Below are positions 9,600 through 18,111 of a DNA stretch of 64,000 nucleotides, in pieces; within the stretch, counting starts at the first letter, position 1, and every line of letters starts with the position of its first letter. A model generated the notes under the pieces. The model worked only from the letters and a program-made list of their open reading frames with translations, was not told the DNA's origin and searched no databases. The translations under genes and the position numbers were made by a program. This stretch comes from DAIOEK01 sp963828285 (lineage in GTDB: Bacteria > Chloroflexota > Anaerolineae > Anaerolineales > Anaerolineaceae): NCBI GenBank assembly GCA_963828285.1, contig CAWHEB010000008.1, positions 186,001-250,000 on the forward strand. The letters are read 5' to 3'.

Positions 9600-9700
9600 T
9601 CTGGAGATTGCCCACCTGCACGGCGCAAGTGACGGTGGATTGCATCCACCTACCCTAAGGGCACGATGTCGCAATACCCTACGGGCACGGTGTGACAACC
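9600..9700. repeat. Dispersed intergenic repeat, copy 3
   Basis: Shares GGAGATTGCC (9603-9612), CCCACCTGCA (9611-9620) and GCACGGCGCAAGTG (9618-9631) with copy 2, followed by the internal near-repeats ACCCTAAGGGCACG and ACCCTACGGGCACG. No coding potential. Confidence 0.5.
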
Positions 9701-9747
9701 AAATAAGGCGGCTTGCAGATTACGTAGATTTCGGAAATAATAGATGC

Positions 9748-10167
9748 ATGCCAACGCATATTCTACCCACGATCGCTGAGATAGAAGAGTTGACCGCTTT
9801 CATGCCGCTGTTGTACGCGGATGGATTCGTCCCCGTTAAAGCGTGGCGCGGCGGGACTCAGAATGACCAGGGTGTGATGACCCTGCCGTACCCGGAGTAC
9901 GACGATTTTGTGATCGCCTTCTTCTCGGTCGCAGCGAATGAGTGCTGGCTGGATTATGGGTACAATCCCGAGCACGCCTGGAAGATGCTGCAGGATGACC
10001 ACTTCATCCGCAAGGCAACGCTGGCTGAGATCAAGACCATGTTGACCTACTGTGTCCGCGGGGAAAGGTTCAGCGACGGGCACTGGGAACAGATGATCGC
10101 CGGGGGGCATATCCGCAAATTGCTGAACCGGTTGAGTGTGCTGGGAAATGAGATGCTATACAATTAA
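9748..10167 (+). CDS. DUF6508 family protein
   Basis: About 139 residues. Recognisable pattern: PYPEYDDFVIAFF, WLDYGYNPEHAWKML, CVRGERFSDGHWEQM and a closing helix, as in DUF6508 proteins, which have no known activity. Start taken at 9748, where similarity begins; the upstream in-frame extension to 9640 lies in repeat-derived sequence. Confidence 0.7.
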   Translation: MPTHILPTIAEIEELTAFMPLLYADGFVPVKAWRGGTQNDQGVMTLPYPEYDDFVIAFFSVAANECWLDYGYNPEHAWKMLQDDHFIRKATLAEIKTMLTYCVRGERFSDGHWEQMIAGGHIRKLLNRLSVLGNEMLYN

Positions 10168-10248
10168 CAATCCCTGCAAACAAGTGCAGTTCAATTTTTT
10201 ACATATCCAATGATCTGATGACATTTTTGACTTAGGGGACGACAAACC

Positions 10249-10674
10249 ATGACCTTCAAAGCCTTACGCATTTTGATCGGGATCATCACCGCATTCATCG
10301 CCCTGACTGCCATTGGCGGCGGACTTGCGCTGTTGTTCGGTTTGGAAGGCAACCGCTTTCCGCTGGAATGGCTGCAGGGAACTCCATTCCCGGATTACAC
10401 CATCCCCGCACTGTTGCTGGCCATCGCCGTGGGCGGGAGTTCGTTGATCGCAACTATCATGATCTTTGCCAAAGTGAAGGCGTATCCTTCCGCAGCGGTC
10501 ATCGCGGGCTGTATTCTGATCGGATACATCAGCGTTGAAGCGATCATCCTCAAGCAGGTCCCGCCGGGTCCGACTGTCACCGAGATCATCTATTTTGTAT
10601 TGGGTCTGGTCGTGGCGCTGGGAGCAGTCTATATTCGTGTGGCGGGAAACCGCCTGAACACCAGTGTGGTCTGA
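10249..10674 (+). CDS. Small four-TM membrane protein
   Basis: 141 residues, four hydrophobic helices (residues ~7-30, 53-75, 81-100, 112-132) with short loops. No family recognised. AGGGGAC precedes the start. 30 nt upstream of the TfoX-like gene and probably co-transcribed with it. Confidence 0.6.
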   Translation: MTFKALRILIGIITAFIALTAIGGGLALLFGLEGNRFPLEWLQGTPFPDYTIPALLLAIAVGGSSLIATIMIFAKVKAYPSAAVIAGCILIGYISVEAIILKQVPPGPTVTEIIYFVLGLVVALGAVYIRVAGNRLNTSVV

Positions 10675-10704
10675 AACAATTGAGCCAAAGATGGCAGGTG
10701 AAAG

Positions 10705-11115
10705 ATGAAATCCGAACCCAAAGCGAGAGTGATGCCCGAATTTATCAAGGCTCCACCGGAGATCATTGAGCTTTTCAAGAATGCTGTATCACAACTGCCC
10801 GAGGTCGAGGTGCGGCAGATGTTCGGCTATCCGTGCGCATTCGTGAATGGGAATATGCTGGCCGGTATCTTCCGCGACGGGATCATGCTGCGGCTGTCCG
10901 CTGCGGATAGAGACAGATTTCTGCAGATCCCCGGGGCAAAGCTGTTCGAACCATACCCGGGTCGTCCGATGCGCGAGTATGTGGATCTGCCGGATGGAAT
11001 CAAGAAGTCCGCGGACGAATTCATGGTATGGCTGATGCGCGGATACGAATATGTGAAAGCGATGCCACCGAAAGAAAAGAAAGTCCGTAAGACCAATAGC
11101 ATAAAGGCTGATTGA
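10705..11115 (+). CDS. TfoX N-terminal domain protein
   Basis: 136 residues with the TfoX/Sxy N-domain signature: VRQMFGYPCAFVNGNMLAGIFRDGIMLRL, RDRFLQIPGAKLFEPYPGRPMREYV (quoted in parts), and a lysine-rich tail. In gamma-proteobacteria the domain occurs in the competence regulator Sxy; stand-alone versions elsewhere have no defined role. It is followed after 2 nt by the GNAT gene, so the two form a likely operon. Confidence 0.75.
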   Translation: MKSEPKARVMPEFIKAPPEIIELFKNAVSQLPEVEVRQMFGYPCAFVNGNMLAGIFRDGIMLRLSAADRDRFLQIPGAKLFEPYPGRPMREYVDLPDGIKKSADEFMVWLMRGYEYVKAMPPKEKKVRKTNSIKAD

Positions 11116-11117
11116 GA

Positions 11118-11585
11118 ATGCCTGAAATCACTTCTGAATCACAGGTTACCATTCGGGAGATCACCAAAGATACTGTTCGCTCCATATGCGATCTAAGTAA
11201 AACACTTACTCCTGTTCATCAAAGAATGGTGGCAACCAACGCAGAATCGATCGCCGAAGCTTATTATGAGAAAAATGCCTGGTTCCGCGCTATCTACGCG
11301 AATGAAACACCTGTTGGATTCATCATGCTGTATGATGATCCGGTTACACCCGAATATTTTCTCTGGCGTTTGATGATCGCCAGTCCGTACCACGGCATGG
11401 GTTATGGAGAAAAAGCCATGCACCTGCTGATGTCGTATGTTAAAACCCGTCCGGGAGCGAAAGAACTTTTGGTCAGTTGTGAAGAAGGGGAAGGAAGCCC
11501 GGAAGGATTTTATGCGCGGTTGGGATTCAAACGCACCGGTGCAAAGTTGGACGATGAAGTAGTTCTGAGTTTAGCCTTGGAGTAG
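11118..11585 (+). CDS. GNAT N-acetyltransferase, diamine acetyltransferase-like
   Basis: 155 residues. The pattern (VHQRMVATNAESIAEAYY at the N-terminus, GFIMLYDD, WRLMIASPYHGMGYGEKAM as acetyl-CoA loop, GFYARLGFKRTG at the end) matches spermidine/diamine acetyltransferase-like GNATs. Probably transfers acetyl from acetyl-CoA to a small amine. Start at ATG 11118, 2 nt past the TfoX-like stop, preferred over TTG 11112. Confidence 0.75.
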   Translation: MPEITSESQVTIREITKDTVRSICDLSKTLTPVHQRMVATNAESIAEAYYEKNAWFRAIYANETPVGFIMLYDDPVTPEYFLWRLMIASPYHGMGYGEKAMHLLMSYVKTRPGAKELLVSCEEGEGSPEGFYARLGFKRTGAKLDDEVVLSLALE

Positions 11586-11721
11586 ACACACTCCCTGAAA
11601 GTTCTATCCCGCGTACTATTTATACAAGCCGTAGCCAATTGATTGTTGAATAAAGTAACATAAAACCTCAAAGCAAAAATTGCTCTGCAGAATTTCATAC
11701 CGGCTACTTTGAGGACAATGC

Positions 11722-13033
11722 ATGGGTACCAAAACCGCATCAAAAACCTTCTACCACCTACTGATCAATGCGATCGGATCCAACGTCACAAACATGACGA
11801 TCTGGTTCGCATTGGTTTTCTTTGTCTACCTTGAAACCCATTCGGTGATTGCCACTTCCATCGTATCCGGCATCTTTATGGCAGCGGTGGCATTATCCGG
11901 TTTTTGGTTTGGAAGCCTGGTGGACCACTATAAGAAAAAAAGGCTAATGATCATCTCGGGCTTTATATCCTTGATCATATACGTCGTGGCATTGGTCATC
12001 TATCTACTGGTTCCCGCTGAAACCTGGAAAAATCCCGCAAGCTTCATCCTCTGGATTTTTATACCGCTGCTGCTCACAGGAGTCCTATCCGGGAACATCC
12101 GCGGCATCGCACTGCCAACCATCATTACCCTGCTCTTCCCGGAAGGCGAGCGCGATAAAGCCAATGGTCTGAATGGTACGGCATCCGGAATCGCGTTCCT
12201 GATCTGTTCAGCCGTCAGCGGTTTTCTGGTGGGGTTGGCCGGAATGTACCTGGTGCTTGATTCTTGGAATCGTGGTCATGCTGATTTCGATCATTCATTT
12301 ATTCACCATAAACATCCCAGAAAACGAGATCGTACATTTGGATGGGAAACCTCCCCGGCTGGACATTCGCGGCACCATGGTGATCGTTGCCGCTGTGCCT
12401 GGTTTACTGGCCCTCATTTTCTTCACCACCATCAATAATTTCCTGGGCGGCGTTTTTATGGGTCTGATGGATGCTTACGGACTTTCGCTCATATCCGTGC
12501 AAGCCTGGGGAATCCTGTGGGCAGTTTTGAGTATGGGGTTCATTATCGGTGGATTATTCATCGCCAGGAGAGGTCTTGGGAAAAACCCCCTCAAAGCATT
12601 ATTTGCAGCAAATATCTGTATCTGGATCATTTCGAGTGTATTTACCATCCAACCATCCATTTACCTTCTATCCATAGGCATGTTCATCTATATGAGTGTC
12701 GTCCCGTTCATAGAGGCGGCAGAGCAGACCATTATTCAAAAAGTAGTCCCCCCAGACCGTCAAGGCAGGGTATTCGGGTTTGCTCAGAGCATCGAAACAG
12801 CAGCATCACCATTATCGACGCTACTGATCGGTCCAATGGCAGAGCTGGTGTTCATCCCGTTCATGACTACCGGCGCAGGAGTAGATCTGATCGGTAATTG
12901 GTTTGGCACAGGTTCTGATCGAGGTATTGCCCTGGTATTCACTGTCACCGGAATCATTGGGCTTCTGATCACTGTGGTTGCCATGAAAACGAGAAACTAT
13001 CGGCTGTTATCTGAGCGATATACAACTGACTAG
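11722..13033 (+). CDS. MFS transporter (frameshifted)
   Basis: Twelve-helix major facilitator, ~436 residues. The N-half has FWFGSLVDHYKKKRLMI, a motif-A-like loop between TM2 and TM3, plus LANGxNG-type sequence (KANGLNGTASGIAFL). An extra base near 12258-12262 breaks the frame; removing it restores LVLILGIVVMLI and the C-half continues to 13033 (VVPPDRQGRVFGFAQSIE is the second half's motif). Similar in style to EntS-like/macrolide-type exporters; the substrate is unknown. Confidence 0.75.
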
Positions 13034-13173
13034 AATCCCCCAAATAAACCATCTATATGAAAGTGATGAAAGCAATACGTTAATTGATTATTTCGCTATA
13101 ATGATAGTATGGAGGCGGCGTCTGGCTGCCTTTCCTGAACTAGCCAAATATCATACCAAAAAGGAGATTCGCC

Positions 13174-13248
13174 ATGGGAGATAAAGGCAGTAAGAAAGAT
13201 AAAGACAAGAAAAAGAAACAGAAAAGTGACAAGAAGAAGGATAAGTAG
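13174..13248 (+). CDS. 24-residue lysine-rich microprotein
   Basis: ATG at 13174 preceded by AAGGAG (13161-13166). The product is MGDKGSKKDKDKKKK... ending KKKDK: 15 of 24 residues are Lys and the rest mostly Asp, Gly and Ser. It has its own ribosome site and a strong terminator 14 nt after its stop, so it looks like an independently expressed small gene. No domain; perhaps a nucleic-acid or ribosome-associated peptide (inference from charge only). Confidence 0.6.
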   Translation: MGDKGSKKDKDKKKKQKSDKKKDK

Positions 13249-13262
13249 TTGCTTCATAAGCG

Positions 13263-13299
13263 CTCCCTCGAAGAAAAATCTTTGGGGGAGTCCTTTTTT
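13263..13299 (+). terminator. Intrinsic terminator of the microprotein gene
   Basis: A 12-bp stem (CTCCCTCGAAGA / TCTTTGGGGGAG, two G-U pairs, loop AAAA) followed by TCC and six T. Confidence 0.85.
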
Positions 13300-13342
13300 G
13301 TAAGGTTATGAAACGTGAGGAAAATTATAGGGAGGTGTAATT

Positions 13343-13783
13343 ATGGGTAACAAGAATACACTGACCAAAGTTCTGGCAATCGCAGGTACGGCGCTGGTGT
13401 GGTTTCCCATTTTTGCCACGTTTGCAACATCCAGTTTCGGCACCATCCGATCCGGGATGTTCCGCTTTGATTACCTGCTGCCGGCAGAGCTGGGATTAGT
13501 CTCTCTGATTGGTGGAGGCCTTCTGATCTGGGCAGCAATACGGGCAAAGGCGATGAGAAAACCAATCATCTGGACGCTGGTAGGGTCGTACGGTCTGTTG
13601 TTCGTGGGTACTGGTATCGCCCAGATCACAGGAATTGCCTCGGGTGCATCCGAGCCCGTGCCATGGAAGATCGGCTTGGTGCTCGCTCCCATTATCATTT
13701 ATGCACTGGGCATCATACTGGAAGGAATCTTCGGGATTCAGTTGATACGAGTTCTGTTTCAAACCAAAACTGTAACGGAATAA
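13343..13783 (+). CDS. Four-TM membrane protein, unknown
   Basis: 146 residues with four hydrophobic helices; strong Shine-Dalgarno GGGAGGTG before the start. N-terminal MGNKNTLTKVLAIAGTALVWFPI is a probable uncleaved signal-anchor. No family assignment. Confidence 0.65.
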   Translation: MGNKNTLTKVLAIAGTALVWFPIFATFATSSFGTIRSGMFRFDYLLPAELGLVSLIGGGLLIWAAIRAKAMRKPIIWTLVGSYGLLFVGTGIAQITGIASGASEPVPWKIGLVLAPIIIYALGIILEGIFGIQLIRVLFQTKTVTE

Positions 13784-13862
13784 TTTACACCAGCCATACA
13801 TGGTGATAATATCCATTCATTATTAACAGGACCATCTCATTACCCCAAGGGAGACTTGAACC

Positions 13863-14693
13863 ATGATCAGCAGCATCAAGGATTGCGCAACATTAAACAA
13901 CGGACTACAAATGCCCTGGCTGGGGTTTGGCGTTTTCAAAGTTGATGATGGTCATCAGGTGAAAGATGCCATCAAAGCCGCACTGGAAGCCGGTTACCGT
14001 CACATCGATACCGCGATGATCTATGAGAATGAACGCGGGGTGGGGAATGCCATCCGCGAGAGCGGTATTCCGCGGGAGGAGATCTTCGTCACCACCAAAG
14101 TGTGGAATGACGATCAGCGCAAGAAGCGGGTGCAGGAAGCATTCAATGACAGTCTGAAACGGTTGGGCATGGATTATGTGGATCTGTATCTGATCCACTG
14201 GCCGGTGAAGGGATATTACCAGGAAACATGGAAAGAGATGGAAAAGATCTATCAAAGCGGACGGGCAAAGGCGATCGGCGTCAGCAACTTTATGGTGCAT
14301 CACCTGGAAGATATCTTGCGTGACTGCACGGTCGTCCCGGCGGTTGACCAGGTCGAATTCCATCCACTGCTGGTTCAGCCCAAATTATTGCAGTATTGCC
14401 GGCAAAACAAGGTGCAGTTGGAAGGCTGGGGACCGTTGATGCGTGGGCATTTATCCGACTTAGGACTACTCACGAAGCTGGCAGAGAAATACCACAAGAC
14501 AGTAGCCCAGATCATACTGCGCTGGGACCTGCAGCATGAGGTAGTGACCATCCCCAAGTCGATCACTCCCTCACGGATCATCGAAAACACCGGCATCTAC
14601 GACTTTGAACTCTCGGCGGAAGATATGGCGGAGATCGATGGTCTGGATGTGGGGAAAAGGTTTGGACCCGATCCAGAAACTTTTACTTTCTAA
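13863..14693 (+). CDS. Aldo/keto reductase
   Basis: 276 residues, full AKR length. Catalytic tetrad visible: Asp49 and Tyr54 (GYRHIDTAMIYENE), Lys79 (VTTKVWN) and His112 (LIHWP). NADPH-binding IPKSITPSRIIEN near the C-terminus. Closest in style to 2,5-diketo-gluconate/methylglyoxal reductases; substrate not predictable. AGGGAG before ATG. Ends 25 nt before a bidirectional terminator. Confidence 0.9.
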   Translation: MISSIKDCATLNNGLQMPWLGFGVFKVDDGHQVKDAIKAALEAGYRHIDTAMIYENERGVGNAIRESGIPREEIFVTTKVWNDDQRKKRVQEAFNDSLKRLGMDYVDLYLIHWPVKGYYQETWKEMEKIYQSGRAKAIGVSNFMVHHLEDILRDCTVVPAVDQVEFHPLLVQPKLLQYCRQNKVQLEGWGPLMRGHLSDLGLLTKLAEKYHKTVAQIILRWDLQHEVVTIPKSITPSRIIENTGIYDFELSAEDMAEIDGLDVGKRFGPDPETFTF

Positions 14694-14718
14694 TGTGTAC
14701 TTCTGAAAAATAAATAAC

Positions 14719-14754
14719 AATGGATCCTGAGGAAAATCATCCTCAGGATCCATT
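14719..14754. terminator. Bidirectional terminator between convergent genes
   Basis: A perfect 15-bp inverted repeat (AATGGATCCTGAGGA / TCCTCAGGATCCATT, 6-nt loop) with T-rich sequence on the plus side and A-rich sequence on the minus side, between the aldo/keto reductase (+) and the ADP-ribosylglycohydrolase (-). Confidence 0.85.
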
Positions 14755-14789
14755 TTCAAATGGTAATTTCCCATTCCACGGTTTAATGG

Positions 14790-16167
14790 TTATATTCTGG
14801 CCAATCTGGCAGTCCGTTTGGCAAGCTCGCGGATGGAAAGCCTTTCCTTCCCTTTCAGATAGGTCTCCAACAGGTCGCCCAACGGTTCAGCCCACTGGGT
14901 TGGAACGTCGCGGATCAATCCCAACACATTGCCGACCAGTCCGCCGTTACAATCCACATCCAGACCGGCTTTGGCGAGGCAAGCAAAACTTTCGGTCATA
15001 TCTCCCCGGCCGTACCAGAGAGCGTGGATCACCGCTGCAATGTTGTTATGGGCATCGATCCAGTTGAATTGCTCATACCGTTTTTCGAGCACTTTCCAGG
15101 CTTTGGCGGCATCCGATCTCTGCTTCCACGGTTTTCAGCGTATCATGGACGACCGCGCCGTATTGACTTATCTGCGGGATATACTGTGCTCCATCTTTCA
15201 GGATGACCCGAGGATCGGTGCGCACAAAGGCAAGAGCAGTGAGAACCGCCGCGAAGATCTCGCCATAGACACCATTGTTGTCATGGCTGACCACTCCATC
15301 CAGATGGGCGAGACGGGCAGCTTCCATCGGCCAGGCGGGAGCCAACATTCCACAGATCATGCCGCGCATTTGGGCGCCGATCCAGTTGGAATACGGATTC
15401 TGGAAGGAACCTGATTCCGGCGGGAAGATGCCCATATTCAGGTTGCGGATGGCCACCCACTCCGCGGACCAACCGAATGGGATCTGCTTCACCCATTCCA
15501 AACCCAGGTCACGTGAGCTTAGTTTGCGGCCTTTCAACTCAAAGACATCCAGAAGGACTAATTCATAGATCACATCATCGTTGGTGGTCTCAGGAGCGGT
15601 GATATAGGAACGAACATCACCATACACTTTCGCGATCTGTTCCCCGGTGTAACCTTCAATAGCTGTGCCGAATGATCCGCCAGCCAACTGGCCTAGCCAA
15701 CCCTGATAGATGCGGTCATCCAGATTGGGGATCTCATTGACCAGCCGGTCAGATTCCACATTACCCATGGCTGCGCGAATATCGTCCCATGTTTCCGGGT
15801 GCTGATAGCCGTGGATCGGATGGTTCGGATCAATAGGCGCGTGGATAATGGCATTCAATAGTTCAGCGGTCAGTACCCGCAATTCATCGATCTTATCCTG
15901 TTTAGCCAGTTCGATCCCTCTAACAATCAGCTCACTGGCTGCGGAAGTATCATATCCTTTGTTGTATTGAGCTTGAGCCATTTCCTGGTAAGGGACTTCC
16001 GGGGCACGTGATCCGGGAACTTTGGAGAACCAAAATTTTCGGATTAGCTCATCCCCGTAGGGGATTTCCATATCGCTGGTGTACCAATCCGATTCATTTA
16101 CGCGGCGGTCAACCGGAATTGCGGCGTCGCGCAATTCCTTCTCCATCTGCCAGGCAAGTTTTTTCAT
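14790..16167 (-). CDS. ADP-ribosylglycohydrolase family protein (frameshifted)
   Basis: About 458 residues. The core has GQLAGGSFGTAIEGY and the metal-binding TTNDDVIYE (equivalent of TDDT), and near the end DAHNNIAAVIHAL and GLDVDCNGGLVGN (equivalent of the GGDTDTxA Mg site). An extra base near 15113-15117 splits the frame; the C-terminal Mg-binding part is in the next frame. It is the last gene of a transport operon, 13 nt after the second permease, so its substrate is probably an imported N- or O-riboside rather than protein-bound ADP-ribose (inference). The ~90-residue N-terminal extension before the hydrolase core is not recognised. Confidence 0.8.
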
Positions 16168-16180
16168 GGGATACCTCTGA

Positions 16181-17077
16181 TCATACGGTAGTCAGTTTTT
16201 TCTTTAACCGGATGGAATAAACAAAAAGAGCAACCAGGGTTGCCAAATACGGCACCATGGATGTGAACTGGGATGGCAGGGATTTCTGCATGAAAAGTCC
16301 AAGCCCATCGGTCAATCCGAAAATGAGTGAGATCAGGGCGATACCGGTTGGATTCCCTGAAACCAGGATGACAGCGGCAAGCGAGATCCATCCACGGCCG
16401 GCAGACATGCCTTCGGTAAAGAGGGTCACATATCCCAGAGAAAGGTACGCGCCAGCGATTCCGCATAACACACCACACAGGATCAACGACCAGATGCGGA
16501 TCTTATTGGCGGAAACACCGCTGGTATCCAGACAGGTTTTGTTGTAACCGGCAGCACGTAAACGCAAACCGAAACGGGTTTTGAAAACGAGATAACTGAC
16601 AGCGATGGTTGCCAATAAGGTCAGATAAACAATCAAGTTATGGCCGCTGAGGATCTCACCGAGAATAGGGATATCCTTGATCAACGGAATATCGATCTTT
16701 GGGATGGAGATGATATCCGGGCTGGTGAATGCGCCCTTCACCTTAAAGATCTGTCGAAGCATATAGGTGGTCAAACCCACTGTGAACAGATTCAGTCCAA
16801 TACCGGTGATGAATTCATCCATTTTCAAGACAACCGCAAAGAGGATGAAAACCAGCGCCATCAGAATTGCGCCAAGGATGGCGCACAAGATCCCAATTGG
16901 CCAGGAATGAAAATAATATGAGCCCAACATGCCAAAAAAAGCACCACTCAACATCATCCCTTCCATGGCTATATTAAAGATCCCGGCATAGTACGTCAGT
17001 GATCCGCCGAGGGCTGCCAGGAGAATGGGAGTTGCGGCGGAGATCATTCCATTGATCAATCCCGTCATGATGTTCAT
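16181..17077 (-). CDS. ABC transporter permease, nucleoside-type (NupQ/YufQ-like)
   Basis: 298 residues, ~8-10 TM helices, of the BPD_transp_2 family. Characteristic motifs: GSLTYYAGIFNIAMEGMML at the N-terminus, GLRLRAAGYN in the cytoplasmic loop, GMSAGRGWISLAAVIL. Pairs with the adjacent permease; start overlaps its stop by 4 nt. Part of the BMP-type importer operon. Confidence 0.9.
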   Translation of the reverse strand: MNIMTGLINGMISAATPILLAALGGSLTYYAGIFNIAMEGMMLSGAFFGMLGSYYFHSWPIGILCAILGAILMALVFILFAVVLKMDEFITGIGLNLFTVGLTTYMLRQIFKVKGAFTSPDIISIPKIDIPLIKDIPILGEILSGHNLIVYLTLLATIAVSYLVFKTRFGLRLRAAGYNKTCLDTSGVSANKIRIWSLILCGVLCGIAGAYLSLGYVTLFTEGMSAGRGWISLAAVILVSGNPTGIALISLIFGLTDGLGLFMQKSLPSQFTSMVPYLATLVALFVYSIRLKKKLTTV

Positions 17078-18111
17078 TTTGCTCTCTCTTTCATCTTTCT
17101 TCGCGCTTCTAGATTGGCGAATAAGGTCTCAAAGTAGCCCCGGCCGGCAACAACGATCAAAACGATCACTGCCTGAAGCACCTGGATCAATTCCCTGGGA
17201 ACCGCGGTGATCAATTCCATACCGAGAGAACCGGTCTGTAGAATACCGAAGAAGAAACCGAACAACAGGGTCAGGATCACACCGCTGTTGGCCACCATGG
17301 CAATCATGACTCCATCCCAGGCATAGTTTGCACCAAGACCTTTGATGAAACGGTGCGGACCGGACATGACCACCAGACCTCCAGCCAAACCTGCTAGTGC
17401 ACCTGTGAGAAGCATGACGATGATGTAATTCTTGCTGACGTTGACTCCACCCAACCGGCTGAACAGGCTGTTTTGACCGGAGAGTCTCCACTCGTAACCC
17501 GCCGTGGTGCGATTCATGATGAACCAGACAACCGCCACCGCGATCAACATCACGATCACACTGGTGTCGAAATTTCCCCATTCCGGCATCCATCCACTTT
17601 TGGCAATAAACGGCGTTTGTGGATAATTGGCATTGGCTTCGAAGAAGGGATAACTGATCGCCCAGAAGGTAAAGAAATCGGCGATCATGTTCATCATCAG
17701 GGTGGTGATGAATTCGCTCATATTGAAAAAATATTTCAACAAGGCTGCAATCCCCGACCAAAGCGCGCCGCCGATCATCGCCAGAATGAGTAGGAAGGGG
17801 ATCATCAGTAAGGGAGGTAAATTGATATATAGACCACCGATGGTTGCCGCAAGTGCTCCCATTAATAATTGTCCAGGTTGACCCAAATTCACTGGACCGG
17901 ATGCGAATGCAACGGAAGCTGAAAGCCCGGTCAAGATCAACGGCACAGATTTGGTCAAGGTGTATGAGATCTTGCTGGAATTGGCAAGGGAGTACTCGAA
18001 CAATCGATAGTAGGTTTCGAGCGGATTGTATCCCTGGATGGCCATGACCAAAGCTCCCAACAGGAAGGCCAGTAAAACACCGACCAGATTGATAAGGATT
18101 TTACGCTTCAT
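17074..18111 (-). CDS. ABC transporter permease, nucleoside-type (NupP/YufP-like)
   Basis: 345 residues, BPD_transp_2 family. Signatures: KSVPLILTGLSASVAFASGPVNLG, LMMNMIADFFTFWA, GLGANYAWDGVMIAMVA. Forms the heteromeric channel with the NupQ-like subunit and overlaps the ATPase gene by 11 nt, indicating tight translational coupling. Confidence 0.9.
   Translation of the reverse strand: MKRKILINLVGVLLAFLLGALVMAIQGYNPLETYYRLFEYSLANSSKISYTLTKSVPLILTGLSASVAFASGPVNLGQPGQLLMGALAATIGGLYINLPPLLMIPFLLILAMIGGALWSGIAALLKYFFNMSEFITTLMMNMIADFFTFWAISYPFFEANANYPQTPFIAKSGWMPEWGNFDTSVIVMLIAVAVVWFIMNRTTAGYEWRLSGQNSLFSRLGGVNVSKNYIIVMLLTGALAGLAGGLVVMSGPHRFIKGLGANYAWDGVMIAMVANSGVILTLLFGFFFGILQTGSLGMELITAVPRELIQVLQAVIVLIVVAGRGYFETLFANLEARRKMKERAK

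Noticed and set aside
17129..17761. Minus-strand frame of 210 residues inside the permease gene
   Set aside because: Alternative frame of the NupP-like permease with no TM pattern; the permease frame is well conserved.
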